Positions 50,769 to 58,406 of a stretch of 64,000 nucleotides of DNA are shown in pieces. The notes under the pieces are model-generated. The model did not search any database, was not told the DNA's origin, and worked only from the letters and a program-made list of their open reading frames with translations. Source of the stretch: Actinoallomurus soli. GTDB lineage: Bacteria; Actinomycetota; Actinomycetes; Streptosporangiales; Streptosporangiaceae. How positions within the stretch are numbered: position 1 is the stretch's first letter; each line of letters begins with the position of its first letter. The position numbers and the translations under genes were made by a program. The DNA lies in the NCBI RefSeq assembly GCF_024055715.1, contig NZ_JAMXMV010000005.1, forward strand, positions 124,001-188,000, given 5' to 3'.

Positions 50769-51128
50769 GTGGTCCACGCCCTGGCGGTGTCACTGATCAT
50801 CGGCGCGCTCGTGCTCGCCGGTCTGGCCCTGGTGACGGCCGCCCTGAACCGCCGGGTCGGAGTCGTCCTGCTGGGCGCGGCCGCGCTGGGCGAGGCCGGG
50901 CTGCTCCTCCAGGTGATGTGGGCGATCGTCCGGCTGGCGGGCGGCGCCCGGCCGGCCGGCGGGATGCCGATCTTCATCGGCTACCTCGCGGGATCGCTGG
51001 TCATCCTGCCCGTCGCCGCCTTCTGGGGACTGGCCGAGCGCACCCGATGGGGCCCGGTCGTCCTCGCCGCCGGCTTCCTCGTGATCGCCGTCCTCGTCGT
51101 CCGCATGCAGCAGGTGTGGCATGGCTGA
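50769..51128 (+). CDS. small membrane protein, four helices
   Basis: A 119-residue hydrophobic protein with four predicted transmembrane helices (VSLIIGALVLAGLALVTAAL, then VLLGAAALGEAGLLLQVMWAIV, VILPVAAFWGLAE, VVLAAGFLVIAVLVVRM). It has no charged functional motif. Many actinomycetes carry such proteins in a pair with another small membrane protein, as here: the next gene overlaps by eight bases. Function unknown; possibly under the inverted repeat at 50698. Confidence 0.75.
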   Translation: MVHALAVSLIIGALVLAGLALVTAALNRRVGVVLLGAAALGEAGLLLQVMWAIVRLAGGARPAGGMPIFIGYLAGSLVILPVAAFWGLAERTRWGPVVLAAGFLVIAVLVVRMQQVWHG

Positions 51129-51528
51129 GCCGGTCGCGCGGCGATCCGGACCCGGGCGGGTGCTGGTCGCCGTCTACGGCGTGTTCGCCCTCGCCGCCGG
51201 ATCGCGGGCGGGCGTGCAGCTCGCCACGAAGTTCCACGAGGCGCCGGTCGCGTACCTGCTGTCGGCGTTCGCCGCGGTCGTGTACGTGCTCGCCACCGTG
51301 ATGCTGGCCCGCTCCGGTCGTACGTCGTATCGCGTCGCCGTCGTGTCCTGCACCGTCGAACTCGTCGGCGTGCTCGCGGTCGGCACCTACAGCCTGGCCG
51401 ACCGCGCCGCCTTCCCCGACGCGACGGTGTGGTCGGGCTACGGCAGCGGGTACGGCTTCGTGCCGCTCGTGCTCCCGGTGCTCGGCCTGCTCTGGCTGCG
51501 CCGGACCGCGCCCCGTTCCGCCTCCTGA
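51121..51528 (+). CDS. small membrane protein, four helices
   Basis: A 135-residue hydrophobic protein overlapping the previous gene. Helices are visible around residues 13-28 (VLVAVYGVFALAAGSRAG), 38-58, 67-87 and 110-128 (YGFVPLVLPVLGLLWLRR). Its sequence suggests a paired integral membrane unit with the preceding protein. No function recognised. Confidence 0.75.
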   Translation: MAEPVARRSGPGRVLVAVYGVFALAAGSRAGVQLATKFHEAPVAYLLSAFAAVVYVLATVMLARSGRTSYRVAVVSCTVELVGVLAVGTYSLADRAAFPDATVWSGYGSGYGFVPLVLPVLGLLWLRRTAPRSAS

Positions 51529-51589
51529 GCCGCGCCGGCCGCCCGTGCCGGCCTCGAGGCGGCGGATCGACCCGGTGCCGTGAGCGTGC

Positions 51590-51970
51590 TCACCGCCACG
51601 TCCGCGTCCAGACGCGCAGCGCGAAGACGGCGCAGGCGGCGCCGAACGGCAGTTCCAGCGCGAGCGCCATCACGATCGACGTGGGCCGGTAGGCGGGCCG
51701 GGCCGTCATCACGTCGAACCAGACGTCGGCGAGCATGAGCGCGGCCAGCCCGGCGGCGGTCAGGGCCGCTCGCCCGTCCCGGCGGCGGGCCAGCCATCCG
51801 GTCAGCGCCATTCCGGCGACGAGCAGCAGGTCGAATCCGATCCAGAGAGGACGGACGGCGGCGGAGGCGTGGAAGCCGAGCAGCACGGTCCATGCTCCGA
51901 CGGCGATGGCTCCGCCGAGGAAGACGAACGCCGCGATGGCACTGTCCCGGTGGGCGATGTGTGTCGTCAT
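51590..51970 (-). CDS. small membrane protein
   Basis: A 126-residue protein with four predicted transmembrane helices (IAAFVFLGGAIAVGAWTVLL, LWIGFDLLLVAGMALTGWLA, ALTAAGLAALMLADVWFDVM, LPFGAACAVFALRVWTR). The aspartates in the third helix (ADVWFDVMTARPAY) are conserved in similar actinomycete proteins. It is convergent with the preceding pair and divergent from the histidine kinase. Function unknown. Confidence 0.75.
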   Translation of the reverse strand: MTTHIAHRDSAIAAFVFLGGAIAVGAWTVLLGFHASAAVRPLWIGFDLLLVAGMALTGWLARRRDGRAALTAAGLAALMLADVWFDVMTARPAYRPTSIVMALALELPFGAACAVFALRVWTRTWR

Positions 51971-52102
51971 GCCCCTACCCTCCGCGGCGACGTGCGGGTG
52001 GCGCGTCCGCCGAGCGGCCCGACCCGGCGGCCGGTCGGAGGAGCCGCCCTCCTCCCACAGGAGGACCGTGGGGCTTCGGGACAGGCCCTAGTCTCGGGCG
52101 GT

Positions 52103-53284
52103 GTGGACAGGATCCGGCTCGGCCGCCCGCGCGGGAACGACCTCCCCCCGGCGCGGACGGCCCTGCTCGGGAGCGGGTTCGGCCCCCTGCGGGCGGTCCT
52201 GCTCGCCTGTGCGTTCGGCTACCTCCTCCTGCACCGGACCACCGCTCCGCAGGCGCCGGCCGACTGGGGCCCGGCGCTCGGCTCGCTCGCACTGGGAACG
52301 CTCGGCGGACGGCTGCCGCTGACCGTGGCCCTCGGGCAGGCGGCGCTCCTCGTCATGGCCGAGCGATTCGGACACCTGCCGCCGATCGGCATCAAGATCA
52401 TGGCGAGCATGGCGCTGTTCGAGGTCGCGCTCCGCCGCTGGGGCGCGCCCGCTCTGCTCACCGCGTCCGCGCTGACCACGGTCTACGTCGCCATCGGCCT
52501 GCCGGGCGACGTCCCGGCCCTGCTGTACAAGCTGGCCGCGGTCGTGGGCGGCCCGATGCTGCTCGCCGCGTACGTCCGCTCGCTCGAACAGGTCGCGCGC
52601 AGTGCTCAGGAACGCGCCGCGGAGGCGGAGCGAGCCACCCGGATGAGCGAGCGCACCGCGATCGCCCGCGAACTGCACGACATGGTCGCTCACCATCTGG
52701 CCTCGGTGGCGCTCCGGGTCGGCGTGGCCCGGCACGTCATCCCGCAAACCGACCCGAGAGTGACCGAGGTACTCGACGACGTGCACGCCAGTGCCTCCAG
52801 CGCCCTGGCCGACCTGCGGCGGCTGCTCACCGCGCTGCGCGACCCGGACGACCCCGGCCGCCTGCTCGCCGAGCCGACGGACCTGCCCGTCGCGCTGGAC
52901 GGTCTCGTGGACCGGGCCCGTCAGGCGGGGCTCACCGTGGTGTCGTCGGTCGCCCCCGAACTCGCCGGGCTCGACGCCGTGCGCGGCCTGACGCTGCTGC
53001 GGCTCGTCCAGGAGGGACTCACGAACATCGTCAAGCACGCGGGGCGGCAGGCGTCCGTACGGCTCGACGCGGCGATGACGGGGGACGGCTCCGTCAGCTT
53101 GGAGATCCGCAATGACGTTCCCGGCGGCCTCGCGGCGGCCGGCGACCGTCCGGCGGTCGGCGGCGCCGGGCACGGCCTGCTCGGCATGCGCGAGCGCGTG
53201 GACCTGGTCGGCGGCAGCCTCCAGGTCGGTGCCACTTCCGGTGGATGGCGGCTGTCCGCCCTGCTGCCGGAGCCGAGGTCGTGA
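52103..53284 (+). CDS. NarL-type sensor histidine kinase
   Basis: A 393-residue kinase. The N-terminal 150 residues hold about five membrane helices. The HisKA_3 dimerisation domain has the phospho-acceptor in RTAIARELHDMVAHHLASV near residue 195. The ATPase domain has LRLVQEGLTNIVKHA (N box) and GHGLLGMRERVDLVGG (G box). GTG 52103 is chosen from the frame; the ribosome-binding site is weak. The cognate response regulator follows after 12 bases. The signal sensed is unknown. Confidence 0.9.
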   Translation: MDRIRLGRPRGNDLPPARTALLGSGFGPLRAVLLACAFGYLLLHRTTAPQAPADWGPALGSLALGTLGGRLPLTVALGQAALLVMAERFGHLPPIGIKIMASMALFEVALRRWGAPALLTASALTTVYVAIGLPGDVPALLYKLAAVVGGPMLLAAYVRSLEQVARSAQERAAEAERATRMSERTAIARELHDMVAHHLASVALRVGVARHVIPQTDPRVTEVLDDVHASASSALADLRRLLTALRDPDDPGRLLAEPTDLPVALDGLVDRARQAGLTVVSSVAPELAGLDAVRGLTLLRLVQEGLTNIVKHAGRQASVRLDAAMTGDGSVSLEIRNDVPGGLAAAGDRPAVGGAGHGLLGMRERVDLVGGSLQVGATSGGWRLSALLPEPRS

Positions 53285-53296
53285 TCGGATGAGGGA

Positions 53297-53935
53297 ATGA
53301 TCCAGGTGCTCATCGTCGACGACCAGCATCTCGTGCGGGCGGGCCTGCGGATGCTGTGCGAATCGACCGACGACATCGAGGTGGCCGGAGAGGCGGCCGG
53401 CGGGGCCGAGGCCGTACGGCTCGCGGCGCGCCTGACACCGGACGTCGTCATCATGGACCTGCGGATGCCGGGCGTGGACGGCATCGCCGCGACGGCGCGG
53501 ATCCTCGCCGAACGGCCCGCCACGCGTGTCGTCGTCCTCACGACGTTCGATGACGACGACCATCTCTACCCGGCGCTCGCCGCCGGGGCATGCGGCTTCC
53601 TCGCCAAGGACGTCGCGCCGGGGGCGCTGGTGGACGCGATCCGGAGGGCGGCCGACGGGGACAGCCCCTTCAGCGCGCCGGTGCTGCGGAGGCTGGTCGC
53701 CCAGGCGGTCGGCGCTCGCCAGGACGATTCCGCGGCCCCCGGCCTGCACCTCACGGAGCGGGAGCGCACCGTCCTGTCGCTCCTGGCGGAGGGCTCGTCC
53801 AACGCGGAGATCGCCGAACGCCTGCACATCGGCGTCACGACGGTGAAGACGCACGTGGCGGGTCTCATGGCCAAGACGGGATGTCCGAACCGGGTGCGCC
53901 TCGCGGTCTTCGCCGCCCGGCACGGCCTGGCCTGA
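53297..53935 (+). CDS. NarL/LuxR-family response regulator
   Basis: A 212-residue regulator. The receiver domain (1-120) has acidic D8-D9, the phospho-acceptor D54 in VVIMDLRMPG, and the conserved Thr and Lys (VVVLTTF, FLAKDVAPG). The LuxR helix-turn-helix covers about 145-207 (LTERERTVLSLLAEGSSNAEIAERLHIG in parts). It pairs with the kinase just upstream. The last codons lie within a 16-base unit repeated three times. Confidence 0.92.
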   Translation: MIQVLIVDDQHLVRAGLRMLCESTDDIEVAGEAAGGAEAVRLAARLTPDVVIMDLRMPGVDGIAATARILAERPATRVVVLTTFDDDDHLYPALAAGACGFLAKDVAPGALVDAIRRAADGDSPFSAPVLRRLVAQAVGARQDDSAAPGLHLTERERTVLSLLAEGSSNAEIAERLHIGVTTVKTHVAGLMAKTGCPNRVRLAVFAARHGLA

Positions 53936-53968
53936 CCACGGCCTGGCCTGACCACGGCCTGGCCTGAC
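53921..53968. repeat. three tandem 16-bp repeats over the response-regulator stop
   Basis: CACGGCCTGGCCTGAC occurs three times in a row (53921, 53937, 53953). The first copy holds the final codons and TGA stop of the response regulator. Copies two and three lie behind the stop. Confidence 0.95.
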
Positions 53969-53997
53969 CGGACGGACGGCCCGGTGCCCGGGGAGGG

Positions 53998-55089
53998 CTA
54001 CAGCCCGTGCCTGCGGCGCAGGAGCCGGGTGCTGAGCACGCCCACCGGGACCGGCGCCCAGAAGGTCATGGCCCGGAAGAGCAGGACCCCTTCGGCCGCC
54101 TGACCGGTCGGGACGTGCGCGGCCGCCAGCGCGGTGATCAGCGCGGCCTCGGTCGATCCCACCCCGGCGGGTGTCGGGATCGCGGCGCCGGCCGTGGCGC
54201 CGAGCAGGTAGACGGCCGGCAGCGCGACGAAGCCCCCGCCGACCGTACCGGGGACGGCGAGCAGGCTGACCGCGAACGCCAGCGCCAGCGCGACGTGCGC
54301 GCCGGTCGACGCGGCGAGCGTCCACAGCAGGCAGCGCGGCCGATGGAGGAGGTGCCGCAGCGATCGGCCCACCCCGGCGATGGTGGCGCGGGTCCAGGCC
54401 CGTGCCCGGCCGCCCGGCCAGCAGAGAACGATCAGGGCGAGCAGGACCGCGGCGCCCGCCACCCCGAGGAGGATCGGGACGATCACCCCGGAGTGACGGC
54501 TCACGGCCCGGTCGAGGCGGATGGCCGGCACCGACGGGTCGTCCAGGCCGTTCCACACGCCCACGGCCAGCACCATGAGGCCGAGCTTCGTCACGCCCCG
54601 CAGGACACCGGCCGCGGCCATCGCCGCCGTCGCCTCGTACACCGGCAGGCCGCGCCGGGTGAGGTACCGGCACGTGACGGCCGCGGAGCCGAGCCCGCTG
54701 GGCGCCAGGCGGTTGGCCGCGGCCCCGGCGAACTGCGACGCCGTCACCTCCCACAGGCGGAGCCGCCGGCCGGAGACGCCGTCGGCCGCGGCGCGTACGC
54801 CGAGACCCGACGCGAGGTAGTGCAGCGACGCCAGGGCGGCGATCAGCGGCACGAACTCCCAGCGGATCCGGCCGGCCCGGGCGGACAGATCCTCGGCCCA
54901 GTCGCCGACGTCGATGTCGTGGAAGCCGAGGTCGGCCAGGCGCGCGCCGGCGACCACCCCGCACAGCGCGGCGGCGAGCAGTCCGGCGGCCACCCACGTA
55001 CGCAGCGGGAATCGCGCGGCGATCGACCCGTCGAGTCGCTCGGCGACCGGCTCGGACACCCGTCGTCGGGTCAGGATGCGCGGGCTCAT
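53998..55089 (-). CDS. flippase-like / lysylphosphatidylglycerol-synthase TM region (UPF0104)
   Basis: A 363-residue polytopic membrane protein with about eight helices, of the UPF0104/AglD2 family. Motifs are TASQFAGAAANRLAPSGLGSAAVTCRYL (in parts) and LLGATAGAAIPTPAGVGSTEAALI, which carry the family's PxPxGxGxxE pattern. Members flip or synthesise lipids or polyprenyl-linked sugars. ATG 55089 has GGGGGAGGT at good spacing; the longer frame upstream has no such site. It is divergent from the PAP2-like gene. No partner aminoacyl-transfer domain is present. Confidence 0.85.
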   Translation of the reverse strand: MSPRILTRRRVSEPVAERLDGSIAARFPLRTWVAAGLLAAALCGVVAGARLADLGFHDIDVGDWAEDLSARAGRIRWEFVPLIAALASLHYLASGLGVRAAADGVSGRRLRLWEVTASQFAGAAANRLAPSGLGSAAVTCRYLTRRGLPVYEATAAMAAAGVLRGVTKLGLMVLAVGVWNGLDDPSVPAIRLDRAVSRHSGVIVPILLGVAGAAVLLALIVLCWPGGRARAWTRATIAGVGRSLRHLLHRPRCLLWTLAASTGAHVALALAFAVSLLAVPGTVGGGFVALPAVYLLGATAGAAIPTPAGVGSTEAALITALAAAHVPTGQAAEGVLLFRAMTFWAPVPVGVLSTRLLRRRHGL

Positions 55090-55442
55090 GACCTCGACCT
55101 CCCCCGTCGGATCAAGCATTCGTCGAACGGGGGATGAGGGACGGATGACGTGATGGGTTCCTCCAGGTCCACCGGCGGAGGGTGCCGGACTCGACCGGCG
55201 GCCGCCGTGGGTCTCACTGCCTGAATGGTACAACGTGACTGCTGTGGGTGATCATTGTTACCGCGTTGCCCGGTGCCGGAGAGACGATCGCACCCGGAGC
55301 CGAGCGCCGCATCCAGGGCGACTGGAAGAAAGGTGAGCGTTCCGCTAACCAGGCGTTGAACGAGTGCTGACCATCCGATTCCTACGCTGTCCGCAGCGAT
55401 GTCGAGGGGATTGGATCAACGCTCCCGCGGGAGCAAGAACAC
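55090..55442. other. intergenic region, no gene recognised
   Basis: About 350 bases between divergent genes. It should carry promoters for the flippase-like gene and for the PAP2-like/esterase unit. I see no RNA gene, repeat or clear operator; composition is slightly less GC-rich than coding DNA near 55240-55270. Confidence 0.4.
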
Positions 55443-55985
55443 ATGCTGAACGCTCATTCGGTCGGCGGTCACCTGGCGCACCTGGCCCTGGTCGGCTGGG
55501 CGACGTTCGGACCGGTCCTGTACGCGGCCCTGCTCGTCGGCGGCTGGTGGACGGCCCGGCGCCGGCGCGCCGCCGTCATGGCCGCGGCGATCTGGGCGCC
55601 GTTGGGCGTCATCGCCGCCGTGCTGGTCAACCAGCCGATCGAGGAGATGCCGACCGTACGGCTGCCGGTGCCGCACGAGGCGACGGCGCACACGGCCGAG
55701 CTTCCCGCGCCGAGTGATCATGTGGCGGTCGCGGCGGCCACCGCCGCCGGCCTGGTCCTCGTCCATCGCCGGCTGGGACTGGTGGCGGCCGGCGCTGCGC
55801 TGATCATGGCAGCGACCTTCGCCGTCGGCGGCGTGCCGCTGAAGGACATCGCGGGCGGAGCCGTCGTCGGGTCCACGGTCACGCTGATCGGTTACGTCCT
55901 GTTCGAAGGGCCGGTACGGCGTCTCGTCGCGCGAGCCCGCCGGACGCGGCTGCGCCCGATCACCGGGCCGGGGAAGGTGTCCTGA
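55443..55985 (+). CDS. PAP2-like membrane protein with incomplete phosphatase motifs
   Basis: A 180-residue protein with about five helices resembling PAP2 (lipid phosphate phosphatase). APSDHVAVAAATAAGLVL recalls motif C2 (PSGH), and FAVGGVPLKDIAGGAVVG recalls motif C3 (HxxxDxxxG), but the C3 histidine is absent and motif C1 (KxxxxxxRP) is not found. Catalysis is therefore doubtful. The stop overlaps the ATG of the following esterase gene (TGATG), linking the three genes into one operon. Confidence 0.6.
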   Translation: MLNAHSVGGHLAHLALVGWATFGPVLYAALLVGGWWTARRRRAAVMAAAIWAPLGVIAAVLVNQPIEEMPTVRLPVPHEATAHTAELPAPSDHVAVAAATAAGLVLVHRRLGLVAAGAALIMAATFAVGGVPLKDIAGGAVVGSTVTLIGYVLFEGPVRRLVARARRTRLRPITGPGKVS

Positions 55986-57070
55986 TGGGTCTGACCGACG
56001 GCCCGTTCGCCGTCCTTCTCGGCGTCCTGGGCCTCGTCGCGTTCACGGCCTGCGTCGTCCTGCTGCCCCGGGTCGCGGGCCGCGGTCCGCGACAGGTGGC
56101 GGCGCGGGCGGGGCTCGTGGTGGGCGCCCAGTCCATCGTGGTGTTCGCGGTGCTCGTGGCGGTGAACTCCTCGTTCGGCTTCTTCGGGTCCTGGGCCGAC
56201 CTGCTCGGCACGGACAAGAGCCGGGTGCGAGTCGTCGGGGGAGCGGCCGTGGCCGCGCCGCCCGCCGCCGCGCAGCCGTCTCTGCGGCCCACCTCCGACG
56301 CGTTGTCGCGCGCCCTGTCCCCGAAGGATGGGCGCCTGGACGCGGTGGTCTTCCACGGCCTTCGCTCCGGCGTCACGGCCACGGGCTACGTGTACCTGCC
56401 CCCGCAGTACACCCGGCGGGCCTACCGCCATCGGCGGCTGCCCGTCGTGCTCGTCCTCACGGCGGACGTGCGGGGCACGCTCACCCGGCTGCGCCTGCCG
56501 GCGGTCGCGGCCGGTCAGATCGCCGGCGGCGCGGTACAGCCGACCGTGTACGTCCTCATGAGCCCGGTCGGCGCCTGCGTCGACGTGCCCGGCGGGCAGC
56601 AGGCGAACACCTTCTTCGCCGAGGACGTGCCGATGGCGGTGGCGACCTCCTACCGGGTCGCGCAGGACGGCCCCGGCTGGGGCGTCATCGGCGACGCGTC
56701 CGGTGGTTACTGCGCGGCCAAGCTCGCCCTGCGGGACGGTGACCGCTTCACCGCGGCGGCCTCCGCCGCGTCGTCGTACGGCGCTCCGCCCGGCGACCTG
56801 TACGGCGACCGGTACGGGCGCAGCACGGCGATCCAGCACGAGAACGACCTGCTCTGGACGCTGGGCCACCGTCCGCCGCCCCCGGCGCACCTCCTCGTCC
56901 TCACCGCCGGCGGCACGGGCGAGGCGGCGCGGCGGCTCACCGCACTGGTCCGCCCGCCGACGAGCGCCGACTCCCTCACCGTCCACGGTGGCGGCGCGCT
57001 CCCGACCTGGCAGCGGGACCTTCCTGCCGTACTGCGATGGCTCAGCGGCCGGCTGAGTCCGGAGAACTGA
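55985..57070 (+). CDS. membrane-anchored esterase-D-type protein, probably inactive
   Basis: A 361-residue protein with two N-terminal helices (residues 8-28 and 40-60) and an extracellular alpha/beta-hydrolase domain of the esterase D/mycolyltransferase type. The serine motif reads GDASGGYCA near residue 238. The C-terminal histidine region, GGHHFSVW in the next gene, reads GGGALPTW here, and the acid region is altered too. Thus the triad looks broken. It is a paralogue of the next gene (same GLT N-terminus, same LRWLSGRL end), most likely from tandem duplication. Confidence 0.8.
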   Translation: MGLTDGPFAVLLGVLGLVAFTACVVLLPRVAGRGPRQVAARAGLVVGAQSIVVFAVLVAVNSSFGFFGSWADLLGTDKSRVRVVGGAAVAAPPAAAQPSLRPTSDALSRALSPKDGRLDAVVFHGLRSGVTATGYVYLPPQYTRRAYRHRRLPVVLVLTADVRGTLTRLRLPAVAAGQIAGGAVQPTVYVLMSPVGACVDVPGGQQANTFFAEDVPMAVATSYRVAQDGPGWGVIGDASGGYCAAKLALRDGDRFTAAASAASSYGAPPGDLYGDRYGRSTAIQHENDLLWTLGHRPPPPAHLLVLTAGGTGEAARRLTALVRPPTSADSLTVHGGGALPTWQRDLPAVLRWLSGRLSPEN

Positions 57071-57075
57071 CGTCA

Positions 57076-58197
57076 ATGGGCCTTACCGGCACCCCGTTCA
57101 TCCTCCTCATCTGCGTCCTCGCCCTGGCGGCCCTGGCCGGCGTGGTGTGGGCCGCGCCCCGTGCCGGACGCGTGCTCCCGGCGCGGGTGGGCCTGCTCCT
57201 GGTCTCCCAGGTCCTCCTCCTGGCGGCCCTGCTCACCGTCGCCAACGCGTACTTCGCCTTCTACGGGTCGTGGGGCGACCTGCTGGGCATGTCCGGGGGC
57301 GCGGGAAGCGGCACCGGCGATCCGGCCGGCCACCGTCCTCAGGGCGGGAGCGGCCCGGACGGACCGGACCCGCTGCTCGTCCCGGTGCACGACGCCTTCA
57401 TCGACGGCCATCGGCTGCCCGCCCAGGACGGGCGGCTGGAGGCGGTGACGATCCACGGCGCGCGGTCGGGGATCACCGCCCTGGCCTACGTCTACCTGCC
57501 GCCGCAGTACTTCCAGGACCGGACCCGCCGGTTCCCGGTGACGCTGGCGCTCACCGGCTACCCGGGGAACGCCCAGAACCTCGTCACCCGCCTCCGGCTC
57601 CCGCAGACCGCCGCCCAGGAGATCGCCGCCCACCGCATCAAGCCGATGATCTTCGTCATGATGCGGCCCATGGTCACCCCGCCGCGCGACACGGAGTGCA
57701 CCGACGTCCCGAACGGCCCGCTCGCCGAGACGTTCTTCGCGCGGGACCTGCCCGCCGCGGTCCAGGCGGCGTACCGCACCGCCCCCGCGCCGGCCGGATG
57801 GAGCGCGCTGGGGGACTCCACCGGCGGCTACTGCGCGCTGAAGCTGGCCATGCGCCACTCGGACCGCTTCGCCGCGGCGATCTCACTCTCGGGCTACTAC
57901 AAGGCGCTGCGCGACATCACCACCGGCGATCTGTACGGCGGGAGCCCGGCGTACCGGAACGAGAACGACCTGGACTGGCGGCTCCGGCACCTGCCCGCCC
58001 CGCCGGTCGACGTGCTCGTCACGACCAGCCGGGTGGGGGAGAAGGACTACCAGGCGACCCGGCGGTTCATCGCGCTCGTCCGTCCCCCGATGCGCGTCGC
58101 CTCGATCACCCTGCCCACGGGCGGGCACCACTTCAGCGTCTGGAACCGCGAGCTCACCCCCGCGCTCCGCTGGCTGAGCGGCCGCCTCGGCGTGTGA
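57076..58197 (+). CDS. membrane-anchored esterase-D-type hydrolase
   Basis: A 373-residue protein with two N-terminal membrane helices, then an alpha/beta-hydrolase domain. The nucleophile is in GDSTGGYCA near residue 245, the acid probably in VGEKDYQ, and His in TGGHHFSVW near 350. Family members include actinomycete membrane esterases related to the mycolyltransferase/antigen 85 fold. ATG 57076 lies five bases after the stop of its paralogue. It is expected to act on the outer face of the membrane on an envelope ester. Substrate unknown. Confidence 0.83.
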   Translation: MGLTGTPFILLICVLALAALAGVVWAAPRAGRVLPARVGLLLVSQVLLLAALLTVANAYFAFYGSWGDLLGMSGGAGSGTGDPAGHRPQGGSGPDGPDPLLVPVHDAFIDGHRLPAQDGRLEAVTIHGARSGITALAYVYLPPQYFQDRTRRFPVTLALTGYPGNAQNLVTRLRLPQTAAQEIAAHRIKPMIFVMMRPMVTPPRDTECTDVPNGPLAETFFARDLPAAVQAAYRTAPAPAGWSALGDSTGGYCALKLAMRHSDRFAAAISLSGYYKALRDITTGDLYGGSPAYRNENDLDWRLRHLPAPPVDVLVTTSRVGEKDYQATRRFIALVRPPMRVASITLPTGGHHFSVWNRELTPALRWLSGRLGV

Positions 58198-58294
58198 CCC
58201 GCCCGCCGGCGCCCCTCGTTCGTCCGGGCACCGCGCGATCCGGGAACCCGGGGAACCCGGGCGCCGACGCGGCCCAGGACCCGGGATGGCCGAC

Positions 58295-58367
58295 GTGCTC
58301 CCAGGAACCCCGGGGTGTCAGCGCGATCCGGACCCCGGGGTGTCGGCGTGCTCCCAGGAGCCCCGGG
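58295..58367. repeat. GC-rich direct repeats after the esterase operon
   Basis: GTGCTCCCAGGAACCCCGGG (58295) recurs with one change at 58348, and ACCCCGGGGTGTC occurs at 58307 and 58332. The gap (58198-58406) otherwise holds CCCGGG-rich hairpins that may act as terminator between convergent genes. Confidence 0.7.
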
Positions 58368-58406
58368 CGCCGGTGCGGCCGAGGAGCCGGGCCACCGGCG
58401 CGTCGT

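Noticed and set aside
53921-53968. CRISPR-like short repeats
   Set aside because: Three units directly adjoining with no spacers; a simple tandem duplication.
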